This document shows, piece after piece, positions 1 to 6,802 of a stretch of 64,000 nt of DNA. This stretch comes from G965220305 sp965220305. GTDB taxonomy: Bacteria > Chloroflexota > Dehalococcoidia > Lucifugimonadales > UBA3495. The notes under the pieces are model-generated. The model saw only the letters and a list, made by a program, of their open reading frames with translations, was not told the origin of the DNA and did not search any database. The number at the start of each line of letters is the position of its first letter. The first letter of the stretch is position 1. A program made the position numbers and the translations under genes. The stretch spans positions 124,001 to 188,000 of the forward strand of contig OZ244817.1 of NCBI GenBank assembly GCA_965220305.1, given 5' to 3'.

Positions 1-191
1 CGCTCATCCAACATCGGCATACAGAGCAGGCCCCGGGCGTGGGTCACCATGAAATTGACCGCATCGGTGGTGACCATCTCCGCGGGCATGACCAGATCCC
101 CTTCATTCTCCCGCCTTTCGTCATCGACGACGATTAGGAACCTACCAGCTCTAAGTTCCTCTAAACCCTCTTCAAGACTACATAAGGGCAT
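1..191 (-). CDS. ribB: 3,4-dihydroxy-2-butanone 4-phosphate synthase (RibB or RibBA), N-terminal part
   Basis: Partial gene running off the left edge; 63 residues are visible. The enzyme converts ribulose 5-phosphate to the four-carbon precursor of the riboflavin xylene ring. The visible part carries the RibB signature: the acidic VDDERRENEGDLV loop (metal and substrate binding, residues about 22-34), then MPAEMVTTDAVNFM and THARGLLCMP. The ATG at 191 is preceded by AGAGGT at a suitable distance. It lies 41 bases downstream of ribE in the same direction, so it is the third gene of a ribD-ribE-rib operon. Whether it is RibB alone or a RibBA fusion with GTP cyclohydrolase II cannot be seen; the fusion is common in this gene order. 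Confidence 0.9.
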   Translation of the reverse strand, partial: MPLCSLEEGLEELRAGRFLIVVDDERRENEGDLVMPAEMVTTDAVNFMVTHARGLLCMPMLDE

Positions 192-232
192 GTTATCACT
201 ACCTCTAACGACAAGCTTGGCCGACCATCCAT

Positions 233-808
233 CTACCGGGAGAGGAGGCTCTCCACGTACTTGGCGAGGATGTCCACTTCCAGATTGACCCGGTGGCCCC
301 CAAACTTCTCATTCAAGTTGGTGTTTTCCAGGGTGTATGGTATCACAGAAAGGGTGAACGATGAAGGATACCTTTTTACCACCGTCAGGCTAATGCCGTC
401 AACTGCGATAAATCCCTTCTCCACGATGTAAGGGAGCAACCGCTTGGGGCTGCTTACGCGCACGATAGTGGAATCACCTTCGGGCCTCCGGGACGAGATG
501 CGGCCCGTGGCGTCGACGTGGCCTTGGACTATATGGCCCCCCAGCCGGTCGCTGACGGCCAACGGGCGTTCCAGGTTAACGGCGTGCCCAGTTTCCAGTT
601 GGCCCAAAGAGGTCCGGCGCAGCGTCTCCGGCGAAAGCTCGATGCAGAAATTCTCGGAGCCGAACTCAACCACGGTGAGGCAGGCGCCGTTGACGGACAT
701 ACTATCGCCCAGCTTCATGCCGTCCATGACCCGTCCAGCGTGAACAGTAAGGCGGCCATCCTGTAGATCCGTCACCCTGCCCACTTCTTCCACAATGCCG
801 GTAAACAT
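233..808 (-). CDS. ribE: Riboflavin synthase alpha subunit
   Basis: Dismutates two 6,7-dimethyl-8-ribityllumazine molecules to riboflavin in the cytosol. At 191 residues it is slightly short of the usual 200-215 but covers both lumazine-binding repeats: MFTGIVEEVG at the N-terminus with the SVNGACLTV motif near residue 40, then the second repeat beginning HIVQGHVDATG near residue 92 with AVDGISLTVV near residue 134. The start ATG at 808 lies one base after the ribD stop, and its ribosome binding site (AAGAGGG) overlaps the ribD 3' end, so translation is probably coupled. Pathway position agrees with the flanking ribD and ribB genes. The symbol ribC is used for the same protein in some species. 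Confidence 0.96.
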   Translation of the reverse strand: MFTGIVEEVGRVTDLQDGRLTVHAGRVMDGMKLGDSMSVNGACLTVVEFGSENFCIELSPETLRRTSLGQLETGHAVNLERPLAVSDRLGGHIVQGHVDATGRISSRRPEGDSTIVRVSSPKRLLPYIVEKGFIAVDGISLTVVKRYPSSFTLSVIPYTLENTNLNEKFGGHRVNLEVDILAKYVESLLSR

Positions 809-809
809 G

Positions 810-1904
810 CTATTCCCTCTTGGCCGGGTGGCCCTTAATCAACCAGTCGGGCCCTATTTGCTGGATTTGTGTACCTTCGAGACGCCAGGCGTCGGCCATG
901 ACGATTGCGCCCTGTCCTTCCACCGGAGAAGATGCCCCCTGGCCCCCGATGATTACCGGGGCTATGAAAGCATACACTTCATCTACCAACCCCGCATCGA
1001 ACAGAGATCCCAGAACGGTCCCGCCGCCCTCAACCATGAGGCTGACCACCCCCCGACTTCCCAAATCTGCCAGAAGCGCCAGCGGGTCCACCATCCCCCT
1101 GTCAGACCCCGGCAACTTAATCACCTCGGCCCCGGCGGATTCCAGCCCGGCAACCCGGTCGGGTAATGTTTCTGCCGTTGCCGCAATAAGCGTGGTTCCG
1201 GGCTCACCCAGCATCTTGGCTCCAACCGGGGTACGGCAGTGCGCATCCAGGACAACCCGCAGGGGTTGGCGGGCCAGGGCATTTCCCGAGGAATCCCGGG
1301 CCGTGAGTTGGGGATCGTCGGCCAGGACCGTGTTGATGCCCACCATTATGGCATCGTTAACTCGTCGCATCTGCTGGACAACTTCGCGGGCGGCGGGACC
1401 GGTTACCCACTTGGAGTCCCCGGTATGAGTGGCAATCTTGCCATCCAAGCTGCTGGCGAACTTGGCGGTGACGTAGGGCAGCCTGGTATTGATATGTTTG
1501 GCGAAAGCCCGGTAAAGCTCGGTGGCCTCACGATCGTTCTCCACTACAACCTCAATCCCGGCTGCTTCCAGCTCCGCGCACCCCCGGCCCGCGACTCGGG
1601 GGTTGGGATCGATGGCTGCCACGTGGACCCGGCCAATGCCCGCGGCGATGATGGCCTGGGTGCAGGGTGGTGTGCGGCCAAAGTTGCAGCAGGGTTCCAG
1701 GGTGGTGTACAGGGTGGCGCCCCTGGCGCCCGCCTCCGCCTGGTCCAGCGCGCCAATCTCGGCGTGACGCTGGCCCGGAGGAAGGGTGAAGCCCTCTCCC
1801 AGCACCTTCCCATCGCCGACTATTACCGCGCCTACCGCCGGGTTGGGGCTGGTAGTGCCCAGTGCTTGCCGGGCCAACCCTATGGCCCGCTGCATGGGTT
1901 GCAT
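810..1904 (-). CDS. ribD: Bifunctional diaminohydroxyphosphoribosylaminopyrimidine deaminase / 5-amino-6-(5-phosphoribosylamino)uracil reductase
   Basis: Performs the deamination and reduction steps of riboflavin synthesis. The N-terminal half is a zinc cytidine-deaminase fold with HAEIGALDQA (zinc His and catalytic Glu) and PCCNFGRTPPC (two zinc Cys). The C-terminal half is the RibD reductase domain, with KFASSLDGKIA, the SKWVTG stretch and VEGGGTVLGSL. Length (364 residues) is normal. The reading frame is open to a TTG at 1910, but the ATG at 1904 is preferred because it begins the conserved MQRAIGLARQALG region two residues later and a GAGG lies upstream. First gene of the operon; I saw no convincing FMN riboswitch in its leader. 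Confidence 0.95.
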   Translation of the reverse strand: MQPMQRAIGLARQALGTTSPNPAVGAVIVGDGKVLGEGFTLPPGQRHAEIGALDQAEAGARGATLYTTLEPCCNFGRTPPCTQAIIAAGIGRVHVAAIDPNPRVAGRGCAELEAAGIEVVVENDREATELYRAFAKHINTRLPYVTAKFASSLDGKIATHTGDSKWVTGPAAREVVQQMRRVNDAIMVGINTVLADDPQLTARDSSGNALARQPLRVVLDAHCRTPVGAKMLGEPGTTLIAATAETLPDRVAGLESAGAEVIKLPGSDRGMVDPLALLADLGSRGVVSLMVEGGGTVLGSLFDAGLVDEVYAFIAPVIIGGQGASSPVEGQGAIVMADAWRLEGTQIQQIGPDWLIKGHPAKRE

Positions 1905-2142
1905 AATCAACTAACCTCGGCCTTTGCAGGTATTGGGTTGAAGATGATGGTCAGCCAGCGCGGGGAATGTAGTCGAAATTGCAACTGGCAGTCAGGGAAA
2001 TGGGACCGAAACGACCGCTTGGTTGAGTCAACAGGATGAGAAGGTAGTTCCATGCCGCCCGGCCCAACTGAAGTGCTGGCTGGCAGCGGTCAGGGAATTG
2101 TACCAATCACTCCCAGCGGCTGCAAGAATGCTCGCCGACGCC

Positions 2143-2181
2143 AAAAAAAGCTGGAGGCGGGCCGCTTTGGCCCGCCTCCAG
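2143..2181 (-). terminator. Rho-independent terminator of the SIMPL lipoprotein gene
   Basis: A perfect 13-base-pair stem (2151-2163 pairing with 2169-2181) with a five-base loop is followed on the minus strand by seven consecutive T (2143-2149). It lies about 35 bases past the stop codon of the gene ending at 2217, and it separates that gene from the riboflavin operon. The remaining stretch 1905-2142 is the ribD leader; I see no gene in it. Confidence 0.9.
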
Positions 2182-2216
2182 ACTGATTCGGAGGGTCCAA
2201 CGGCACTGAGGCCGGA

Positions 2217-3170
2217 CTATTCAATGGCGTATACCCCCTGAACGGTAACCGTTATGCTCTGCTCGCCGGGCAGTATTTTGGTGCTCGCCTCACTGGCAGC
2301 AAAAGCCATCATGGGTTGGCGGCCCCCAAAGTCAGCATTGAATCCCCCAGAGTCGCTGTACTCGAAAATGTAGATAAGCCTACCCAAGCTAACTCCGGTG
2401 CTGCTCGCCAATTGCTCTGCCTTGTCCCGCATGTCGGCCACAGCGGCGGCCCGGGCCTCTTCTTCCAGTGGGCCGGTCTCTTCGATGGTAAAACTGATTC
2501 CGTGGAAGCGAATCAGGTCGCCCCCCGCTTCAATCGCCCGGTCGATGACGGTGTCAACGCCTTCCAAATTGCGTACTACCACCGTCAAACCGTTGCTGAC
2601 CTCGTAGCCGGTGATTACCTGTTCCCGCTGGGGGAAGCACTCCGGTTCCAACGTGGCAGACTCGCCGGTGGCGCTGGCGATACACCTGGTCACTTCTCTG
2701 CTGGTGTATCTGGGTGAAACGTTGAAGAAACGGGTCTGAATGTCCTTGTCTTCAACACCTTCTTCCCGGAGAGCGGCCACAACGTCTTCCATTGCGCTGG
2801 CTGCTTTAGACCTGGCTTCTGCCACAGAATCGGCAAATGACTCAACGCCCATTCTCAAAATCGCTAGGTCCGGCTGTCCGGCGGCTTGGCCCTGGCCGGA
2901 AACTTTGACTCCGGTTTCGGAAATAGTTTGTGCGGCAACCAAGGGCGTCAAAAGAGCCGCCGGGACCGTTTCGCTAGTCCCCTTCAAATGTTGGACCTCA
3001 GCAGGTGCCGGGGTATCTCCCTGAGTCACTTCCGAAGGAGGCTGGGCGGCTGACGGCCCAGCGGTCAGCGCCGTGGGCGCTCCTTCTCCGCGACATCCCA
3101 ACGAGAAGAGCAGGCTAGCCGCGATCAAAACCATTGCCAGTTGGTAGCTAATGCTGAAAAAACGATTCAT
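2217..3170 (-). CDS. SIMPL-domain (DUF541/YggE-like) lipoprotein
   Basis: Predicted surface lipoprotein of 317 residues. The N-terminus has a signal peptide ending in the lipobox SLGC, followed by a low-complexity Ala/Pro/Thr linker to about residue 95. The rest is a DUF541/SIMPL domain: VSGQGQAAGQPDLAIL, repeated Ala/Glu helices, QTRFFNVSPRY, GYEVSNGLTVVVRN and SSTGVSLGRLIYI. The family is periplasmic or extracellular (E. coli YggE, BP26) and its biochemical role is poorly defined; oxidative-stress links are reported for YggE. The ATG at 3170 is chosen because the signal peptide begins there; upstream reading continues only into IS sequence. The IS701-like element lies 75 bases upstream and has probably displaced part of the original promoter. 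Confidence 0.88.
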   Translation of the reverse strand: MNRFFSISYQLAMVLIAASLLFSLGCRGEGAPTALTAGPSAAQPPSEVTQGDTPAPAEVQHLKGTSETVPAALLTPLVAAQTISETGVKVSGQGQAAGQPDLAILRMGVESFADSVAEARSKAASAMEDVVAALREEGVEDKDIQTRFFNVSPRYTSREVTRCIASATGESATLEPECFPQREQVITGYEVSNGLTVVVRNLEGVDTVIDRAIEAGGDLIRFHGISFTIEETGPLEEEARAAAVADMRDKAEQLASSTGVSLGRLIYIFEYSDSGGFNADFGGRQPMMAFAASEASTKILPGEQSITVTVQGVYAIE

Positions 3171-3247
3171 TTTTCCTCTCGGTCTAATAGATTGGCATGT
3201 CTCCACAGTATAGGACGGGTCGGGCGGCAAAATAGTTCCCCATAGTA

Positions 3248-3453
3248 CTACAGTTGCAGATATGTGGTGAGGAGTTTCAGGCGGCGTCGGTAATGACAGC
3301 GCCGGGCCGTTGCTTGGTGCCGCCGTCTCCACTGAGACCACCGCAGCACTGATTCGTCCGTAGGGTGGTGTCTCCATATCAGCCGGTAGAGTAACCGCCG
3401 AACCTCGGGCACCGTCAGCGGTATCAGCCTTTCCTCCAAACTGGGGCAGCCCC
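3248..3453 (-). CDS. IS701 transposase C-terminal extension in the -1 frame, copy 1
   Basis: This frame encodes LIPLTVPEVRRLLYRLIW and then SQWRRRHQATARRCHYRRR, the usual C-terminal end of IS701-type transposases. It joins the 395-residue frame by a -1 shift at the heptamer A AAG GGG (3451-3457), which fits the X XXY YYZ slippery pattern. The joined product would be about 454 residues. Its stop codon TAG lies inside the terminal inverted repeat (3248-3250), as in compact insertion sequences. Intact coding to the very edge of the element argues that this frame is used. Confidence 0.7.
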
Positions 3454-4611
3454 CTTTTCTCCCAGACGTCCCGGCGACGATGCCTGGCGCCGTACCACCG
3501 CCAGGTAGGCGTGGGCCAGCATCGCCAGGGTGATGTGCCGGTACCAGCCGTCCCACCGGCGCACCTCGTATTGGTCCAGTCCCACCTGTCCCTTGGCCTC
3601 CTCAAAGCATTCCTCAATGGCCCACCGGGTTCCGGCCACCCGCACCAGTTCCTCCAGGGCTGTTCCCGTCGGGCCGTAGCACACGTAGTAGGCCAGTTCC
3701 TCGGGCTTGGCCACGCTGCGCCGGGCCAGCAGCCAGTACCCCTTGCCAGGTTCTCTCAGGGGCCGAATATCCACCAAGGCCCAGTCGTAGACCCGAGGAC
3801 CCTTGGCCCCATCACCGGCGCTCAGCCGGACCCAGCCCGACTCTTCAACCCCAGACGCCAGCCGGTCAGCCCGCACTTGGCGCGGACCCTGGTCCGTCCC
3901 AGCCCACAACTTCTCATTGCTCTTGATGGCCAGCACGTGAGGAACGTCCCGCCGCTCCAGCCACAGCCGCAGGTTGCGGTCATTGCCGTAGACCTCGTCC
4001 CCGGTGGCCCAGCCGAAGGGGACTCCCGACTCCACCGCCCGTTCCAGCATCCGCCGGGCCAGTTGCGGCTTGGTGCGAAACGCCACTTGCTCCGGCACGC
4101 CAGCCTCCTCCCGGCGTTCCTGGTCATCGGCCCACACCTGAGGCAGGTAAAGCTCCCGGTCCAGCAGGGTCCTCCCCTTGGCAGTAGCGTAGGTCAAGAA
4201 TACCCCAATCTGGCAGTTCTCGATCCGTCCCGCCGTGCCGCTGTACTGACGCTGCACCCCCACAGACTTGTTGCCCTTCTTCAGAAACCCAGTCTCGTCC
4301 ACCACCAACACCCCGTTGGCGTCGCCCAGGTGCTCCACCACGTAGTCCCTGAGATCATCGCGAACCAGGTCCGCGTCCCAAATGTAGGTTGACAGCAGAT
4401 GCTGCACCCCATAGGGTGTGGCGTCCCCGGCCTGCTCCGCCAGTTGCCAGCCGTTCTTGCGCTCCACCGGACTGAGCAGCCCTTTCAGATAGTCCAGCGA
4501 TCGTCGACGTGGTTCGGGACGCCGGAACCGCCCCGCAATGCACTCGTGTACCCGGTCGATACCCTCAGCCCACCGGGCGACCTCTGCCACCCCATCCCCA
4601 TGCACTGCCAC
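3424..4611 (-). CDS. IS701 family transposase (zero-frame product, copy 1)
   Basis: A 395-residue DDE transposase. Recognisable stretches include RRRSLDYLKGLLSP near residue 36, GVLVVDETGFLKKG (first catalytic Asp in VVDETGF, about residue 102), ATGDEVYGND (second Asp, about residue 203), VLAIKSNE and RWAIEECFEEAKGQVGLDQYEVR (catalytic Glu region, about residue 333). The zero frame ends soon after HAYLAVVRRQ with an unrelated tail (APVWRKG). The expected family C-terminus is instead encoded in the -1 frame immediately downstream, so the full protein probably needs a frameshift at 3451-3457. Alternatively the element carries an old frameshift mutation. Confidence 0.93.
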   Translation of the reverse strand: MAVHGDGVAEVARWAEGIDRVHECIAGRFRRPEPRRRSLDYLKGLLSPVERKNGWQLAEQAGDATPYGVQHLLSTYIWDADLVRDDLRDYVVEHLGDANGVLVVDETGFLKKGNKSVGVQRQYSGTAGRIENCQIGVFLTYATAKGRTLLDRELYLPQVWADDQERREEAGVPEQVAFRTKPQLARRMLERAVESGVPFGWATGDEVYGNDRNLRLWLERRDVPHVLAIKSNEKLWAGTDQGPRQVRADRLASGVEESGWVRLSAGDGAKGPRVYDWALVDIRPLREPGKGYWLLARRSVAKPEELAYYVCYGPTGTALEELVRVAGTRWAIEECFEEAKGQVGLDQYEVRRWDGWYRHITLAMLAHAYLAVVRRQASSPGRLGEKGAAPVWRKG

Positions 4612-4698
4612 AGCCTCACCTCACCACCCGTTGATTGCCCCAATCCTAGTCGTTTTCAATCTGCAACTGTAGTAATAGAGGGTGTCTAAAAAGGATAT

Positions 4699-4771
4699 GT
4701 CATTCTGAGCCGAAACGTAGTGGAGGCGAAGAGTCTTAGATTCTTCAGTCGCTGCGCTCCTTCAGAATGAC
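4699..4771. repeat. Imperfect hairpin repeat (GTCATTCTGAG type)
   Basis: GTCATTCTGAG at 4699-4709 pairs with CTTCAGAATGAC at 4760-4771, and the intervening bases (GAGGCGAAGAGTCTTAG with GATTCTTCAGTCGC) extend an interrupted stem. This resembles the dispersed intergenic hairpins common in Chloroflexota genomes. It lies between the IS and the anti-sigma gene, downstream of the anti-sigma stop codon. Confidence 0.6.
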
Positions 4772-4830
4772 AAGTGGGGTCTCGTACCGGGCCTGTCACA
4801 AGATAGACGGTCAGCTTTTTAAGCGCCCTC

Positions 4831-6066
4831 TCAGAGTAAGGCCGAGCGCCGGTCTCGCCGCACTTCGTATATTAACCCTCCAATAAATATAAGGGCCAGC
4901 GCCGCCGCGATACCCTGAGCTGCCCGCCAGCGAGAACCCGATTCCATCCGCCGTGGCGCAACAACTTCCCTTGGGCTGTCAATGGCGGAGTCAGCTAATC
5001 CCGGCCCCACTGACTCCGCGCCCTGGCTGGCCGGCCCGGCGTTCCCTGCCTGTCCTTCCGGGCCCAGGCTGGGCGGCCCGGCGGCCCCAGCAGGCCCGGC
5101 CGGTTCTTCCGGCATTGGCCCGGAGTCGGGTCCCGGAACCGCGGCCAACCGGACCCTGCCCCCAGCTTCTGCTGTAGGTTGGTCCTGTTCTTCGCGTCCC
5201 GGGGTTGGTCTTGCCCCGGTGGGCGGCGGGACCTTCGTAGGTAGGTCTGCCGGAGTGGCCGAGGCGGGACCAGGCGTCATGACCAAGGGCGGGGGCGGCC
5301 CTGACGGTTCTGGAATAGCCGCCCCCCCACTGGCGGCCCGTCTGGCTGGGCCCGTCGCGTCTACCTCAGCCGCTTGCCCGGGAAGGCTGGGCGTTGGAGT
5401 GGCGAGCGACCCCGACGCCTCCAGCGGCTGGGTTGCCGCCGTGACTCCTTTTACGGCCATCATTGGGCTAGTCGGAGTGAGAGCCGCCGCCGGGGCTTTT
5501 GCCTGGGCCAGAGCGGCGGGAGCCGGAGTGGACGTAATATCTGCCTCTATCTTTTTTTCCTGCTCCGTTGCTACTTCGGATTGGACGGCGCTGGCAGCGG
5601 CAGGCGTCGCAGGTACGACAGGGAGCTCCTCTGCCGGTGACGCCTGCTTCTCCGCCGAAGCCTCCTCCGAGGTGTAGGACTGGGAGGTGGTCCTGCCGGA
5701 AATCTGGGAAGTTGAAGAAGTCGGGAAACCCGTAGCATCTACCAGGACCAGCAGCGCCAGGGCCAGACCGGCCAGGGAGGCGGCTCCGGCGTAGGCCCAG
5801 GCCGGCACCCACATCGTCGGTGAAGGGCTTGTGGTGAACACTCGGGAAGGCGGCGCGGTGAACGTGAAGCTACGGGTCGGGACCTGTTGGGGTAGTTCCC
5901 GCAGGTAAGAAATCGTGGACCGCAATTCCTGTAGTTCCCGCTGGCATTGGGCGCAAGACTCCAGGTGGTTGGCAACCCGCCGCTGGGCAGAGGGCGAAAG
6001 CTGTCCGTCCAGATAATCGGACAGGGTTTCGGTCTTGACATGGCGATGTGGTAGGAAAAATCTCAT
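4831..6066 (-). CDS. Membrane anti-sigma factor with zinc-finger (zf-HC2) domain
   Basis: A 411-residue protein. The N-terminal 45 residues form a zinc-binding anti-sigma domain: LSDYLDGQLSP followed by HLESCAQCQREL, the H-x3-C-x2-C motif. A first membrane segment follows near residues 85-110 (WAYAGAASLAGLALALLVLV). A long Pro/Ala/Gly/Thr-rich extracytoplasmic region comes next, with collagen-like G-x-y triplets near residues 300-345. A second hydrophobic segment (GIAAALALIFIGGLIY) and a basic tail end the protein. It lies three bases after the ECF sigma gene in the same operon, so it presumably binds and restrains that sigma factor. The signal sensed is unknown. Confidence 0.88.
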   Translation of the reverse strand: MRFFLPHRHVKTETLSDYLDGQLSPSAQRRVANHLESCAQCQRELQELRSTISYLRELPQQVPTRSFTFTAPPSRVFTTSPSPTMWVPAWAYAGAASLAGLALALLVLVDATGFPTSSTSQISGRTTSQSYTSEEASAEKQASPAEELPVVPATPAAASAVQSEVATEQEKKIEADITSTPAPAALAQAKAPAAALTPTSPMMAVKGVTAATQPLEASGSLATPTPSLPGQAAEVDATGPARRAASGGAAIPEPSGPPPPLVMTPGPASATPADLPTKVPPPTGARPTPGREEQDQPTAEAGGRVRLAAVPGPDSGPMPEEPAGPAGAAGPPSLGPEGQAGNAGPASQGAESVGPGLADSAIDSPREVVAPRRMESGSRWRAAQGIAAALALIFIGGLIYEVRRDRRSALL

Positions 6067-6069
6067 GCT

Positions 6070-6699
6070 CTACCGTTCTTGACGGAACTGGGAAGGCAAA
6101 AGTTCCCCGGTTTCCCGCAGGAAGTCCCGTAGCTGGCGACGCCCCCGGCTAATACGTGACTTGATGGTCCCTTGAGAACAGCCGGCGACCAGGGCGGCCT
6201 CTTCGTAACTAAACCCTTGGATGTCCACCAAAACTATGGCCAGGCGGCGCTCCTCCGGCAGGGCTGCCAGCGCCGATTGAATGGCTTGGCGCAACTCGCT
6301 TCGCTCCGCGTGCTGCTCGGGGGTTTCGGCGGTCGAGGGCAGGTCGGCGACGGAAAGGCCCGTTTCCTCCTCTTCCGAGGGCAGAGGGTTGAGGGGAGCC
6401 GTGGGCCGGGCCCGCTGGGAGCGCAGCATGTCCCGGCAGGTGTTGGCTATTATACGCATCATCCAGGCCCGGAGGTTTTCCCCGCGAAACTGGTTGAAAG
6501 ACCGGTACCCGGCAACAAAACTGTCCTGCAGGGCGTCCTCGGCCAGGGACCAGTCGTTGAGCAGGCGGCGCGCCAGGTTGTAGCCGGCGGTCTGGGATTC
6601 CTCGACGATGCAGTTAAAGCAGTAGGAATGTCCATTCCGGTCCCGGACCGGCAATGGTACGTGGGTGGTGCAGGCGAAGTTCTGGGGGACAGTAGCCAT
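6070..6699 (-). CDS. ECF-type RNA polymerase sigma factor
   Basis: A 209-residue sigma-70 family protein. Region 2 runs from about residue 38 (ARRLLNDWSLAEDALQDSFV through FRGENLRAWMMRIIANTCRD). Region 4 lies near residues 140-190 (IQSALAALPEERRLAIVLVD, then SYEEAALVAGCSQGTIKSRI, the helix-turn-helix). The linker is acidic. The N-terminus is unusual: before region 2 there are Cys residues at about 9, 27 and 30 with His residues between, ending in YCFNC, which could bind a metal or sense redox state (inference). It is translated just ahead of its predicted anti-sigma partner and is probably autoregulated, as is typical for the class. Confidence 0.93.
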   Translation of the reverse strand: MATVPQNFACTTHVPLPVRDRNGHSYCFNCIVEESQTAGYNLARRLLNDWSLAEDALQDSFVAGYRSFNQFRGENLRAWMMRIIANTCRDMLRSQRARPTAPLNPLPSEEEETGLSVADLPSTAETPEQHAERSELRQAIQSALAALPEERRLAIVLVDIQGFSYEEAALVAGCSQGTIKSRISRGRRQLRDFLRETGELLPSQFRQER

Positions 6700-6763
6700 T
6701 ACTCTAGCTGCGCCACAAACCGCAAACCGCCTTGGAGACTACAGTTTTGCGGTCGGTTGGCCT

Positions 6764-6802
6764 GAGTATCCTTCCAGCCAATTTACCCCTGGAAGGATAC
6801 TC
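6764..6802 (-). terminator. Hairpin at the 3' end of the acyl-CoA dehydrogenase gene
   Basis: A perfect 14-base-pair stem (6764-6777 with 6789-6802, loop 11) overlaps the last codons and stop of the upstream gene. There is no T tract after it on the minus strand, so it may be a weak or protein-assisted terminator, or an mRNA-stabilising hairpin between this gene and the sigma factor gene. Confidence 0.45.

Larger units (their letters stand above)
3246..4674 (-). mobile_element. IS701-like insertion sequence, copy 1
   Basis: An element of 1429 bases bounded by a perfect 16-base terminal inverted repeat (TACTACAGTTGCAGAT at 3246-3261 and its complement at 4659-4674). It is flanked by a 4-base direct repeat ATAG (3242-3245 and 4675-4678). 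A 4-base NTAG target duplication is typical of the IS701 family, and the transposase matches that family. The second copy at 10696-12124 has the same length, and every frame I compared is identical, so one copy arose recently from the other or both from a third. Confidence 0.95.

Noticed and set aside
1911..2142. Possible FMN riboswitch upstream of ribD
   Set aside because: A short ACAATTCCCTGACCG-type stretch on the minus strand recalls the conserved P2 strand, but the other conserved boxes and the three-way arrangement are not found.
2217..3617. A 466-residue open frame starting inside IS701-like copy 1 and continuing through the SIMPL gene
   Set aside because: The upstream part is out-of-frame IS sequence; the signal peptide and family similarity start at 3170.
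3511..4392. Long plus-strand open frame (293 codons) inside both IS701-like copies
   Set aside because: It is antisense to the transposase, has Pro/His/Gln-rich shadow composition and no family resemblance.
4699..4771. CRISPR array or IS end
   Set aside because: Single imperfect hairpin, without regularly spaced repeats and without target duplication.
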